This document shows, piece by piece, positions 1-8,306 of a stretch of DNA of 64,000 nt (within the stretch, counting starts at the first letter, position 1; every line of letters begins with the position of its first letter). The DNA comes from Actinomadura latina NBRC 106108. GTDB lineage: Bacteria; Actinomycetota; Actinomycetes; Streptosporangiales; Streptosporangiaceae. The translations under genes and the position numbers were made by a program. The DNA lies in assembly GCF_001552195.1 (NCBI RefSeq), contig NZ_BCQS01000007.1, positions 272,373 through 336,372 on the forward strand, in the 5' to 3' direction. The notes below the pieces were generated by a model. That model was not told the origin of the DNA and did not search any database. It saw only the letters and a list, made by a program, of their open reading frames with translations.

Positions 1-174
1 GAGTGGGGCGCGGAAACCGGGAAGGGCGTGCACCGGCTCACGTTCGAGACCGCGGGCCTGTCGGAGTTCTACCCCGAGGTCACGGTCGCCTTCACGATCG
101 ACGACCCCGGGCGGCACTACCACGTCCCGCTGCTGATCAGCCCGTTCGCGTACTCGACCTACCGGGGGAGCTAG
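1..174 (+). CDS. uraH: 5-hydroxyisourate hydrolase, C-terminal fragment (5' end outside window)
   Basis: The last 57 residues of a transthyretin-like 5-hydroxyisourate hydrolase. The fragment ends in the tetrapeptide YRGS, which is diagnostic of this family, preceded by a strand reading [16 protein letters not shown]. The enzyme opens the ring of 5-hydroxyisourate, the unstable product of uricase, to give OHCU on the way to allantoin. Its stop codon is only 5 bases before the uricase start, so the two are cotranscribed and act in sequence in the cytoplasm. The N-terminal active-site histidine region is missing because the gene starts upstream of the window, not because it is broken. Confidence 0.93.
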   Translation, partial: EWGAETGKGVHRLTFETAGLSEFYPEVTVAFTIDDPGRHYHVPLLISPFAYSTYRGS

Positions 175-179
175 CGGCG

Positions 180-1043
180 ATGGCCATCGTGCTCGGACCC
201 AACCGCTACGGGAAGGCGGAGACCCGCGTCGTCCGCGTGACCCGGGACGGCGGCACCCACCGGCTCAAGGACGTCAACGTCAGCGTCTCGCTCTCCGGCG
301 CGATGGAGGACGTGCATCTGACCGGCGACAACGCGGCCGTCCTGCCGACCGACAGCCAGAAGAACACCGTGTTCGCGTTCGCCAAGAAGCACGGCATCGG
401 CGCGATCGAGGACTTCGGCCTGCTGCTCGCGCGCCACTTCGCCGCGTCGCAGCGCGCCGTCACCCATGCCCGCGTGGAGATCCACGAGTACGGCTGGAGC
501 CGGATCGCGGGCGGGCACTCGTTCGTCCGGGACGGCGGCGAAGTCAGGACGGCGCTCGTCCACAGCGACGCCGCGGGCGCCGGGACGGTCGTGTCCGGCC
601 TCACCGACCTCGTCGTCCTCAACTCGACGGGCAGCGAGTTCCACGGGTTCGCGCGGGACGAGTACACGACCCTCGAACCGACCGGCGACCGCGTCCTCGC
701 GACGGCCGTGACCGCGCGGTGGCGCCACACGAGCACGGAGGCGGCCTGGGACGCGTCGTACGCCGCCTCTCGCGATGCCCTCCTCGCAGCGTTCGCCGAG
801 ACGCACAGCCTGTCCCTGCAGCAGACGCTCTTCCAGATGGGACGCCGCGTCCTGGACGAACAGGACGGCATCTGCGAGGTCCGGCTGTCGATGCCCAACA
901 AGCACCACTTCCTGGTCGATCTGGCGCCGTTCGGCATGGAGAACGACAACGAGGTCTACTTCGCCGCGGACCGTCCGTACGGGCTCATCGAGGGCACGGT
1001 CCTCGATGACGACGCCCCCGGCGACCCGTCCGCCTGGAACTGA
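180..1043 (+). CDS. uox: Urate oxidase (uricase)
   Basis: A 287-residue protein of normal uricase length. It oxidises urate to 5-hydroxyisourate with O2 and no cofactor. The conserved segment LGPNRYGKAETR near residues 5-16 carries the catalytic lysine (K12). LPTDSQKNTVFAFAKKHG near residues 55-72 carries the partner threonine (T57) and the second uricase signature. The ATG at 180 is chosen because homology starts immediately there; the reading frame upstream of it is only a shadow of uraH. The gene lies directly after uraH and 14 bases before the xanthine dehydrogenase FAD subunit, inside a purine degradation operon. No peroxisome-type targeting is relevant in a bacterium. Confidence 0.95.
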   Translation: MAIVLGPNRYGKAETRVVRVTRDGGTHRLKDVNVSVSLSGAMEDVHLTGDNAAVLPTDSQKNTVFAFAKKHGIGAIEDFGLLLARHFAASQRAVTHARVEIHEYGWSRIAGGHSFVRDGGEVRTALVHSDAAGAGTVVSGLTDLVVLNSTGSEFHGFARDEYTTLEPTGDRVLATAVTARWRHTSTEAAWDASYAASRDALLAAFAETHSLSLQQTLFQMGRRVLDEQDGICEVRLSMPNKHHFLVDLAPFGMENDNEVYFAADRPYGLIEGTVLDDDAPGDPSAWN

Positions 1044-1057
1044 GGAACTCTGGAGAC

Positions 1058-1936
1058 ATGGACTTCCTGCGACCACTGACCTGGGAGGACGCGCTCGCCG
1101 CCAAGGCGGAACGGCCCGGCGCGCGCCCCGTCCAGGGCGGCACGGACGTCATGGTCGAGATCAATTTCGACGCGGACCGGCCGGAGGCGCTGCTCGACCT
1201 GACCCGGATCCGCGCCCTCGCCGGATGGGACATGGCGGACGGACGGCTCCGCGTCGGCGCCGGCGTCCCCTACGCGCGCCTGATCACCGAGCTGGGCGGG
1301 CACCTGCCCGGTCTCGCGCAGGCGTCCCGGACGGTCGGCTCGCCGCAGATCCGCAACCGCGGCACGGCCGGCGGCAACCTCGGCGCCGCGTCGCCCGCGG
1401 GGGACGCGCACCCGCCGCTGCTGGCCGGGGACGCGGTCATCGAGGTCGAGTCGGCGGCGCGCGGCGTACGGATGATCCCGGCGGCCGGCTTCTTCACCGG
1501 CGTGAAGCGGAACGCGCTGGAGCCGGACGAGCTGATCCGCGCGTTCTGGACGGTGCCCGCGTCCGGCCCCCAGTACTTCTCCAAGATCGGCACCAGGAAC
1601 GCGATGGTGATCGCCGTCTGCTCGTTCGCGCTGGCCCTCCACCCCGGGGAGCGCCGGGTCGGCACGGGCCTCGGCTCGGCCGCGCCGACTCCGCGCCGCG
1701 CCACCGAGGCGGAGACCTTCATCTCGCACGAACTGGACTGGGAGGGCCGCGGCCCGCTCGCCGAGTCCGCGAAGCAGCGCTTCGGCGAGCTGGTGCGGGA
1801 GGCCGCGTCCCCGATCGACGACGTCCGGGGCACGGGCGACTACCGCAGGCACGCGCTGTCGGTGCTGGCGCGCCGCACGCTGACCTGGGCCTGGGACGAC
1901 TACAGGGCGGCGAAGCCGGGAAGGGAGGCGTCCTGA
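1058..1936 (+). CDS. xdhB: Xanthine dehydrogenase, FAD-binding subunit
   Basis: A 292-residue CoxM/CutM-type flavin subunit. The FAD-binding loop PVQGGTD is at residues 24-30. The signature GSPQIRNRGTAGGNLGAASP is near residues 94-113, where the usual family sequence is SPQIRNxATxGGN. With the 2Fe-2S and molybdopterin subunits it forms a xanthine dehydrogenase, passing electrons from hypoxanthine or xanthine oxidation to NAD or another acceptor. The stop overlaps the next start by one base (TGATG at 1934-1938), so translation is coupled to xdhC. Gene order FAD, 2Fe-2S, then Mo subunit is typical of three-gene bacterial hydroxylases. The substrate is inferred from the purine gene context. Confidence 0.92.
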   Translation: MDFLRPLTWEDALAAKAERPGARPVQGGTDVMVEINFDADRPEALLDLTRIRALAGWDMADGRLRVGAGVPYARLITELGGHLPGLAQASRTVGSPQIRNRGTAGGNLGAASPAGDAHPPLLAGDAVIEVESAARGVRMIPAAGFFTGVKRNALEPDELIRAFWTVPASGPQYFSKIGTRNAMVIAVCSFALALHPGERRVGTGLGSAAPTPRRATEAETFISHELDWEGRGPLAESAKQRFGELVREAASPIDDVRGTGDYRRHALSVLARRTLTWAWDDYRAAKPGREAS

Positions 1937-2418
1937 TGCGTGTGAACGTCAACGTCAACGGGGCCGCGGAGGCCGTGGACGACGTGTGGGAGGGCGAGAG
2001 CCTCCTCTACATGCTGCGTGAGCGGATGGGCCTCCCCGGCTCGAAGAACGCCTGCGAGCAGGGCGAATGCGGTTCCTGCACCGTCTACCTGGACGGTGTG
2101 CCGGTGTGCGCGTGCCTGGTCGCGGCCGGTCAGGCCGAGGGACGCGAGGTCGTCACCGTCGAAGGTCTGGCCCAGGGGTCACCGGGTGATGAGCAGCTCG
2201 ATCCCGTCCAGGAGGCGTTCGTGGAGACGGGCGCCGTCCAGTGCGGGTTCTGCACCCCCGGGTTGATCGTCCAGTCGCACGACCTGATCGCGCGGAACCC
2301 GGCGCCGACGGACGCCGAGATCCGCGAGGCGCTCGCCGGGAACCTGTGCCGCTGCACCGGCTACGAGAAGATCCTGGACGCGGTCCGCCTCGCCGCGCGG
2401 CGGAAGGCCACCACATGA
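1936..2418 (+). CDS. xdhC: Xanthine dehydrogenase, 2Fe-2S subunit
   Basis: A 160-residue ferredoxin-like subunit. The N-terminal plant-type 2Fe-2S site uses C40, C45, C48 and C60 (motif CEQGECGSC). The C-terminal helical 2Fe-2S site uses C103, C106, C138 and C140 (QCGFCTPG and LCRCTGY). All eight cluster ligands are present, so the subunit looks intact. It carries electrons from the molybdenum centre to the FAD subunit. It starts inside the stop of xdhB and its own stop overlaps the next start as ATGA (2415-2418). A deaminase gene, not the molybdenum subunit, follows directly, which is an unusual interruption of the trio. Confidence 0.94.
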   Translation: MRVNVNVNGAAEAVDDVWEGESLLYMLRERMGLPGSKNACEQGECGSCTVYLDGVPVCACLVAAGQAEGREVVTVEGLAQGSPGDEQLDPVQEAFVETGAVQCGFCTPGLIVQSHDLIARNPAPTDAEIREALAGNLCRCTGYEKILDAVRLAARRKATT

Positions 2419-3794
2419 TCATCGAGAACGCGCACGTCGTCACCGTCTCCGGGGACGAGTACCCGGACGGCCACATCGTCATCGACGGCGACCGCATCAC
2501 GGCGGTGGGCCCCGGCCCCGCCCCCGCCGGCGACCCCGAGCGCGCCGGCGACCCCGAGCGCGCCGGCGACCCCGAGCGCGTCGACGCCGCCGGCTGCCTC
2601 GCCACCCCGGGCCTGGTCAACACCCACCACCACCTCTACCAGTGGGCGAGCCAGGGGATGGTCACCGACGGCACGCTCTTCGAGTGGCTGACCACCCTCT
2701 ACAAGCCGTGGTCGAAGATGGACGCCGAGGTGGTCTCGGGCGCGGCGACCGCCGGGCTGGCCTGGCTCGCCAAGTCGGGCTGCACCACGTCCACCGACCA
2801 CCACTACCTGTTCCCGAAGGGGCGCGGCGACCTGTTCGCGGCGGAGGTCGAGGCGGCACACGAGATCGGCGTCCGCTTCCACCCGTGCCGCGGGTCGATG
2901 GACCGCGGCGAGTCGCAGGGCGGGCTGCCGCCGGACGAGGTCGTCGAGGACCTCGACACGATCCTCGCCGAGACCGAGGCCGCGATCGACCGGTACCACG
3001 ACCCGTCGCCCGGCTCCATGCTGCGCGTCGCCGTCGCGCCCTGCTCGCCGTTCTCCGTCACCCGCGAGCTGCTGGCCGAGTCGGCGCGGCTGGCGCGCGA
3101 CAAGGGCGTCCGGCTGCACACCCACCTCGCGGAGACGGTGGACGAGGAGGAGCACACGCGGGAGCAGTTCGGCATGACGCCGGCCGAGTACATGGACTCG
3201 ATCGGCTGGCTAGGCCCCGACGTGTGGCTCGCGCACTGCGTCCACCTGCACGACACCGACGTGAAGCGGCTCGCCGAGACCCGCACGGGCACCGCGCACT
3301 GCCCGAGCTCGAACGCGCGGCTCGGCGCCGGGATCGCCCGCGTGTCGGACCTGCTGGCGGAGGGCGCGGCGGTCGGGCTCGGCGTGGACGGGTCGGCGTC
3401 GGCGGAGCTCGTCCCCCTCGCGGGGGAGCTGCGGCAGGCCCTCTACCTGCAGCGGGCCCGCTACGGCCCGACGTCGCTGACCGCCCGCCAGGCCCTGGAG
3501 ATGGCGACGCTCGGCGGCGCCCGCTGCCTCGGCCGCGAGGACGAGATCGGCTCCCTCGAACCCGGCAAGCTCGCCGACATCGCGCTGTGGCGGGTGGACG
3601 GCTTCCAGGCGGCGATCGACGACCCGGTCGTCGCGTTCGCGTTCGGCCCGGTGCCGCCGCTGCGGCGCCTCCTCGTCGGCGGGCGCACCGTCGTGGACGG
3701 CGACACCCTCGTGACCGTCCCGCAGGACGAGGCCGGCCGGCGCGGCGCCGACGCCCACCGCCGGCTCATGCGACTCGCGGAGGAGGTGCTCTGA
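2415..3794 (+). CDS. 8-oxoguanine deaminase-type amidohydrolase
   Basis: A 459-residue amidohydrolase of the 8-oxoguanine/guanine/atrazine-chlorohydrolase branch. Metal ligands are visible in NTHHHLYQ (H71 and H73), then HTHLAET, LAHCVHL and the aspartate of GLGVDGSAS. The segments YQWASQGM and SGCTTSTDHHYLFP match 8-oxoguanine deaminases. The likely reaction is deamination of 8-oxoguanine to urate, which feeds uricase directly; guanine or another purine is possible. It sits between the 2Fe-2S and Mo subunits of xanthine dehydrogenase with ATGA and TGATG overlaps on both sides. Residues 38-55 are three exact copies of AGDPER, encoded by a perfect 18-bp tandem repeat in a surface loop before the metal site. 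Confidence 0.85.
   Translation: MIIENAHVVTVSGDEYPDGHIVIDGDRITAVGPGPAPAGDPERAGDPERAGDPERVDAAGCLATPGLVNTHHHLYQWASQGMVTDGTLFEWLTTLYKPWSKMDAEVVSGAATAGLAWLAKSGCTTSTDHHYLFPKGRGDLFAAEVEAAHEIGVRFHPCRGSMDRGESQGGLPPDEVVEDLDTILAETEAAIDRYHDPSPGSMLRVAVAPCSPFSVTRELLAESARLARDKGVRLHTHLAETVDEEEHTREQFGMTPAEYMDSIGWLGPDVWLAHCVHLHDTDVKRLAETRTGTAHCPSSNARLGAGIARVSDLLAEGAAVGLGVDGSASAELVPLAGELRQALYLQRARYGPTSLTARQALEMATLGGARCLGREDEIGSLEPGKLADIALWRVDGFQAAIDDPVVAFAFGPVPPLRRLLVGGRTVVDGDTLVTVPQDEAGRRGADAHRRLMRLAEEVL
2526..2579 (+). repeat. Three perfect 18-bp tandem repeats inside the deaminase gene
   Basis: Three identical units at 2526-2543, 2544-2561 and 2562-2579 each encode AGDPER in frame. The unit length is a multiple of three, so copy-number change would keep the reading frame. 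The repeats fall in the N-terminal beta domain, away from the metal centre. They most likely arose by slipped-strand replication. Confidence 0.95.
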
Positions 3795-6127
3795 TGGCGT
3801 CCCCGGTGAAGAGCCCCGGTCATGTGGCCGCGCCCGGAATCGGCGGGGTCGGGGAGAGCCCGCTGCGGCCGGACGGCACGCTGAAGGTCGCGGGCGAGTT
3901 CGCCTTCGCGTCCGACCTGTGGATGGACGGGATGCTGTGGGGCGCGACGCTCCGCAGCCCGCATCCCAGGGCGCTCATCAGGTCGATCGACATCGGGCCG
4001 GCGCTCGCGCTGCCCGGCGTCCGGGCCGTCCTGACCCACGCAGACGTGCCGGGACGCGCGATGTTCGGCATCGACCACACCGAGGACCAGCCCGTCCTCG
4101 CGATCGACCAGGTCCGGCACCAGGGCGAGCCGGTCGCGCTGGTCGCCGCCGACCACCCGGAGACGGCGCGCCGCGCGATGGAGAGGATCGCCGTCGGGTA
4201 CGAGGTGCTGGAGCCGATCACCGACCCGCGCGCCGTGATCGCCGACCCCGAGCGGCTGAAGGTTCAGGAACGGGGCGGCATCACCCGGTATCAGCCTGTC
4301 CGGGTCGGGGACGTCGACGCGGCGAAGGCCGAGGCCGACGTGATCGTGTCGGGGGAGTACGAGGTCGGCATCCAGGACCAGGCGTTCCTCGGGCCCGAGT
4401 CAGGCCTGGCGATCCCGTCCGAGGACGGCGGCATCGACCTGTACGTCTCGACGCAGTGGATCCACAACGACCTCAAGCAGATCGCGCCCTGCCTGGGCCT
4501 CGCCGAAGACCAGGTGCACATGACGCTCGCGGGCGTCGGCGGCGCGTTCGGCGGGCGCGAGGACCTGTCGATGCAGATCCACGCCGGCATGCTCGCCCTG
4601 CACACCGGCAGGCCGGTGAAGATGTCGTACAACCGGTACGAGTCGTTCTTCGGGCACGTCCACCGGCATCCCGCCCAGATGCGGTACGAGTACGGCGCCA
4701 CATCGGAGGGGCGGCTCCTCTACGCCGACGTCGAGATCATCCTCGACGGGGGCGCCTACACGTCGTCCACCATGAACGTGGTCGGCAACGCGGCCTCGCT
4801 GGGCGTCGGGCCCTACGAGATCCCCAACATCAGGATCGACGGGTACGGCGTCTACACGAACAACCCGCCCTGCGGGGCGATGCGCGGCTTCGGGGCCGTC
4901 CAGGCGTGCTTCGCCTACGAGTCGATGATGGACCGGCTCGGCGACGCCTGCGGCCTGGGACCGGTCGAGATCCGCCGCCGCAACGCCGTCACGCAGGGCT
5001 CGAAGCTCGCGACGGGCCAGGTCATCGAGTCCCCGGCGCCGCTCGCCGAGATGCTGACGCGGCTGGAGGCGATGCCGCTCCCCGCCGCCACGGACGGCAC
5101 CGACATCCGGAACCTGCCGGGCGGGGTGTCGCAGACGACGCACGGCGAGGGCGTCGTGCGCGGCGTCGGCTACGGCGTCGGCATCAAGAACATCTGCTTC
5201 TCCGAGGCCTTCGACGACCTGTCCACGGCCCGCGTCCGGCTGGAGGTCATCGGCGGCGAGGCCACCGCGCTCGTCCACACGGCGGCGGCCGAAGTCGGGC
5301 AGGGGCTCGTCACGGTCCAGGCGCAGGTCGCGCGCACGGAACTGGGCGTCCAGCGGGTCACGATCGCGCCGGCGGACAACGGGGTCGGCGACGCGGGCTC
5401 CTCCAGCGCGTCCCGCCAGACGTACATGACGGGCGGCGCGGTGAAGGCGGCCTGCGAGGCGGTGCGGGCCGGACTCCTCGCGCTCGCGGAGCGCCGCCTC
5501 GGGCGCGGCGACCTGACCGTCGCCGGCGGCAAGATCGTGTCGCGGGCGGACGGCGTGCTCGGCACCATCGAGGACGTCCTCGGCTCCGAGGTGATCGAGG
5601 AGACCCGCGAGTACCACCACCGGCCCACCGCCCGCATGGACCCGGTCACCGGGCAGGGCCGCAGCCACACCCAGCTCGCCCTGTGCGTCCACCGCGCCGT
5701 CGTCGACGTGGACGTGGACCTCGGCCTCGTCAAGGTCGTCGAGCTGGCCGCCGTCCAGGACGTCGGTAAGATCATCAACCGGCTGTCGCTGGAGGGCCAG
5801 ATCCACGGCGGCTCCGCGCAGGGACTCGGCCTCGCCGTGATGGAGGAGATCGTCGTGTCGGACGGCCTCGTCCGGAACCCGTCGTTCACCGACTACCTGA
5901 TCCCCACCATCCTGGACATGCCGCCCATGCGGCTGGACATCCTGGAAAATCCCGACCCGGAAGCCCCCTACGGCCTGCGCGGCGCCGGCGAACCCCCGAC
6001 CCTGTCGTCCACCCCCGCGATCGTCGCCGCGATCCGCGCCGCGACGGGCCGCGCCCTCACCCGCGTCCCCGTCCGCCCCGAGCACATCGCGCGACCCGCA
6101 CCAACGCCCGCCGGCGGCGCCGCATGA
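3794..6127 (+). CDS. xdhA: Xanthine dehydrogenase, molybdopterin-binding subunit
   Basis: A 777-residue large subunit of the xanthine oxidase/CO dehydrogenase family, slightly shorter than the usual 750-800 or fused forms but complete. The molybdopterin loop GVGGAFGGRE is near residues 247-256, and PCGAMRGFGAVQA follows in the middle. The catalytic glutamate lies in LRGAGEPPT near residue 734. It binds the molybdenum cofactor and hydroxylates hypoxanthine and xanthine to urate. It starts inside the stop of the deaminase gene (TGATG) and ends with an ATGA overlap onto the isomerase-like gene. The molybdenum cofactor maturation gene (xdhC/CoxI type) is not in this window. Confidence 0.93.
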   Translation: MASPVKSPGHVAAPGIGGVGESPLRPDGTLKVAGEFAFASDLWMDGMLWGATLRSPHPRALIRSIDIGPALALPGVRAVLTHADVPGRAMFGIDHTEDQPVLAIDQVRHQGEPVALVAADHPETARRAMERIAVGYEVLEPITDPRAVIADPERLKVQERGGITRYQPVRVGDVDAAKAEADVIVSGEYEVGIQDQAFLGPESGLAIPSEDGGIDLYVSTQWIHNDLKQIAPCLGLAEDQVHMTLAGVGGAFGGREDLSMQIHAGMLALHTGRPVKMSYNRYESFFGHVHRHPAQMRYEYGATSEGRLLYADVEIILDGGAYTSSTMNVVGNAASLGVGPYEIPNIRIDGYGVYTNNPPCGAMRGFGAVQACFAYESMMDRLGDACGLGPVEIRRRNAVTQGSKLATGQVIESPAPLAEMLTRLEAMPLPAATDGTDIRNLPGGVSQTTHGEGVVRGVGYGVGIKNICFSEAFDDLSTARVRLEVIGGEATALVHTAAAEVGQGLVTVQAQVARTELGVQRVTIAPADNGVGDAGSSSASRQTYMTGGAVKAACEAVRAGLLALAERRLGRGDLTVAGGKIVSRADGVLGTIEDVLGSEVIEETREYHHRPTARMDPVTGQGRSHTQLALCVHRAVVDVDVDLGLVKVVELAAVQDVGKIINRLSLEGQIHGGSAQGLGLAVMEEIVVSDGLVRNPSFTDYLIPTILDMPPMRLDILENPDPEAPYGLRGAGEPPTLSSTPAIVAAIRAATGRALTRVPVRPEHIARPAPTPAGGAA

Positions 6128-6942
6128 CGCGCAGCGGCGCGACCGGCCGGTTCGTGGTCAACTGCTCGATCCTGTTCACCGAATTCCCGCTGCTGGAGCG
6201 TCCGGCCGCGGCGCGGGCGGCCGGGTTCGAAGAAGTGGAGTTCTGGTGGCCGTGGAACGGTGAGCCGGTACCGTCCGGCGCGGAGGTGGACGCGTTCTGC
6301 GGAGCGGTCGAGGACGCCGGAGTGCGGCTCGTCGCGCTCAACCTCTACGCGGGCGACATGGCGGCGGGAGAGCGGGGCGTGCTGTCCGACCCGTCCCGTG
6401 CCGAGGAGTTCCGGCGCAGCCTCGGCGTACTGATCCGGATCGCCGGGCGCATGGGCACCCGGTCGTTCAACGCGCTCTACGGGCAGCGGCTCGACGGCGT
6501 GGACGCGGCCCGGCAGGACCGGGTCGCGACCTCGAACCTCGTCCACGCCGCCGGCCGGGTCGGCGAGTTCGGCGGGACGCTGCTGGTCGAGCCGCTGGCA
6601 CGCGGGCTCAACGGCGCCTACCCGCTGGAGACGGCCGCCGACGTCGCCGCGGTGCTGCGGCGCGTCCGGGCGGAGGGCGCCGGGAACGTCCGGTTCCTGT
6701 TCGACACGTTCCACCTGGCCGTGAACGGCGACGACCTGGAGAGGGCCGCGCGGGAGCACGCCGCCGACATCGGGCACGTCCAGCTCGCGGACGCGCCCGG
6801 ACGCGGGCGCCCCGGCACGGGCGGCATCGACTTCGACCGGGTCTTCGCCGTCCTCGACGAGATCGGGTACGGCGGCCGGATCTCGCTCGAATACGTGCCG
6901 CGGGGCCCGTCGCCGGAGGAGTTCGCGTGGACGACCTCCTGA
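6124..6942 (+). CDS. hyi: Hydroxypyruvate isomerase-like TIM-barrel protein
   Basis: A 272-residue xylose-isomerase-like TIM barrel. It begins with FVVNCSILFTEFPLLERP, and motifs VEFWWPW, LVEPLA, RFLFDTFHL and HVQLADAPGRG..GTG are typical of hydroxypyruvate isomerase (Hyi/GlxB). The expected reaction is the interconversion of hydroxypyruvate and tartronate semialdehyde. This would use glyoxylate released from allantoin breakdown after glyoxylate carboligase. No carboligase or tartronate semialdehyde reductase gene is in the window, so the pathway link is inferred from the operon. It overlaps xdhA by 4 bases and allB by 16 bases. Confidence 0.85.
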   Translation: MTRSGATGRFVVNCSILFTEFPLLERPAAARAAGFEEVEFWWPWNGEPVPSGAEVDAFCGAVEDAGVRLVALNLYAGDMAAGERGVLSDPSRAEEFRRSLGVLIRIAGRMGTRSFNALYGQRLDGVDAARQDRVATSNLVHAAGRVGEFGGTLLVEPLARGLNGAYPLETAADVAAVLRRVRAEGAGNVRFLFDTFHLAVNGDDLERAAREHAADIGHVQLADAPGRGRPGTGGIDFDRVFAVLDEIGYGGRISLEYVPRGPSPEEFAWTTS

Positions 6943-8306
6943 TCAGATCGCGCCGGGCCGTCCTGCCGGACGGCGAGCGCCCCGCCGCCGTCTCCGTCCG
7001 GGACGGCCGCATCACCGCGATCTCCGGCTACGCGGCCGCCGTCCGGGCCGCCGCGGAGGTCGACCTCGGCGAGGTGGCGCTGCTGCCCGGCCTCGTCGAC
7101 ACGCACGTGCACGTCAACGAGCCGGGCCGCACCGAGTGGGAGGGCTTCGCCACCGCGACCCGCGCGGCCGCCGCCGGCGGCGTCACCACGCTCATCGACA
7201 TGCCGCTCAACTCGCTGCCGCCGACCGTCGACCCCGCCGCGCTGGCCGCCAAGCGGGAGGCCGCCGAGGCCGCGTGCGCCGTGGACGTCGGGTTCTGGGG
7301 CGGCGCGATCCCGGGAAACCTGGCATCGCTGCGCCCGCTGCACGACCTCGGCGTCTTCGGGTTCAAGTGCTTCACGTCCGACTCGGGCGTCCCGGAGTTC
7401 CCGCCGCTGACGCACGCGGAGATGCGGGCGGCGTTCCGGGAGATCGCCTCGTTCGGCGGGCTGGTCATCGTCCACGCCGAGGACCCGGCCGAGCTCAGCG
7501 CACCGTCCGGCGGCGGGTACCCGGACTTCCTCGCGTCGCGGCCCCCGGCCGCCGAGCGCCGCGCCGTCGAGCAGGTCGTCCGGCTGGCGGAGGAGACCGG
7601 CGTGCGCGCCCACATCCTGCACCTGTCCGCCGCCGGCTGCCTGGACGTTCTCGCCAAGGCCCAGGCGGACGGCCTCCCCGTCACCGCCGAGACGTGCCCG
7701 CACTACCTGGCCCTCGCCTCCGAAGACGCCGCGGGTTCTGCTCATCCGGGGGGCGACCCCCAGACCCCCGGAGGGCGGCCGCCGGAGCCGCTTGCTCCGC
7801 TGCGCCCACCGGCGGCCGCGTTCAAGTGCTGCCCGCCCATCCGTCCGGCCGCCAACCGCGAGCTGCTCTGGCAGGGGCTCGCCTCCGGCGTGATCTCGTG
7901 CGTCGTCACCGACCACTCGCCCTGCACACCCGAGTTGAAGCGCGGCGACTTCGCGACCGCGTGGGGCGGCATCTCGTCCCTCCAGCTGGGGCTGCCGGTC
8001 GTGTGGACGGCCGCGCGCGAGCGCGGGCACCGCCTGGACGAGGTCGTCCGCTGGATGTCCGCGGCGCCCGCCGCCCTGGCCGCCGTCCCCGGCAAGGGCG
8101 CCATCGCCGTCGGGAATGACGCCGACCTGGTCGCGTTCGCCCCTGACGAGTCGTTCACCGTCGACCCGGCGGCCCTCCACCACCGGCACCCCGTCACCCC
8201 CTACGCGGGCCGGACGCTGACGGGCGCCGTCCGGACCACCTGGCTGCGCGGCGTTCCCACCGGGGAGCGGGCCGCCGGGCGGCTGCTCGCCCGGGAGGCG
8301 CGATGA
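6927..8306 (+). CDS. allB: Allantoinase
   Basis: A 459-residue cyclic amidohydrolase that opens allantoin to allantoate. Metal ligands are visible in LVDTHVHVNEPGR (H60 and H62). The carboxylated lysine is K147 in GFKCFTSDSG, and later motifs are VHAEDP, HILHLSAAG, ETCPHYL, FKCCPPIR and VVTDHSPC. It starts at GTG 6927, with GGAGGAG just upstream, inside the 3' end of hyi. Between ETCPHYLALASEDA and FKCCPPIR there is a proline/glycine-rich insertion of roughly 25 residues that normal allantoinases lack. That insertion comes from a palindromic repeat and leaves the frame and all catalytic motifs intact, so activity is probably kept. Confidence 0.94.
   Translation: MDDLLIRSRRAVLPDGERPAAVSVRDGRITAISGYAAAVRAAAEVDLGEVALLPGLVDTHVHVNEPGRTEWEGFATATRAAAAGGVTTLIDMPLNSLPPTVDPAALAAKREAAEAACAVDVGFWGGAIPGNLASLRPLHDLGVFGFKCFTSDSGVPEFPPLTHAEMRAAFREIASFGGLVIVHAEDPAELSAPSGGGYPDFLASRPPAAERRAVEQVVRLAEETGVRAHILHLSAAGCLDVLAKAQADGLPVTAETCPHYLALASEDAAGSAHPGGDPQTPGGRPPEPLAPLRPPAAAFKCCPPIRPAANRELLWQGLASGVISCVVTDHSPCTPELKRGDFATAWGGISSLQLGLPVVWTAARERGHRLDEVVRWMSAAPAALAAVPGKGAIAVGNDADLVAFAPDESFTVDPAALHHRHPVTPYAGRTLTGAVRTTWLRGVPTGERAAGRLLAREAR
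7741..7819 (+). repeat. Palindromic GC-rich element inserted in frame in allB
   Basis: This stretch holds two hairpins in tandem. CCGGGGG at 7745-7751 pairs with CCCCCGG at 7764-7770. A second nested structure pairs CGGCCGCCGG near 7777 with CCGGCGGCCG near 7810, with an inner GGAGC/GCTCC stem. It is translated as a proline/glycine-rich loop between two conserved allantoinase motifs. The composition and double-hairpin form look like a dispersed miniature repeat rather than ordinary coding sequence. That it is dispersed in the genome is inference from a single copy. Confidence 0.7.
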
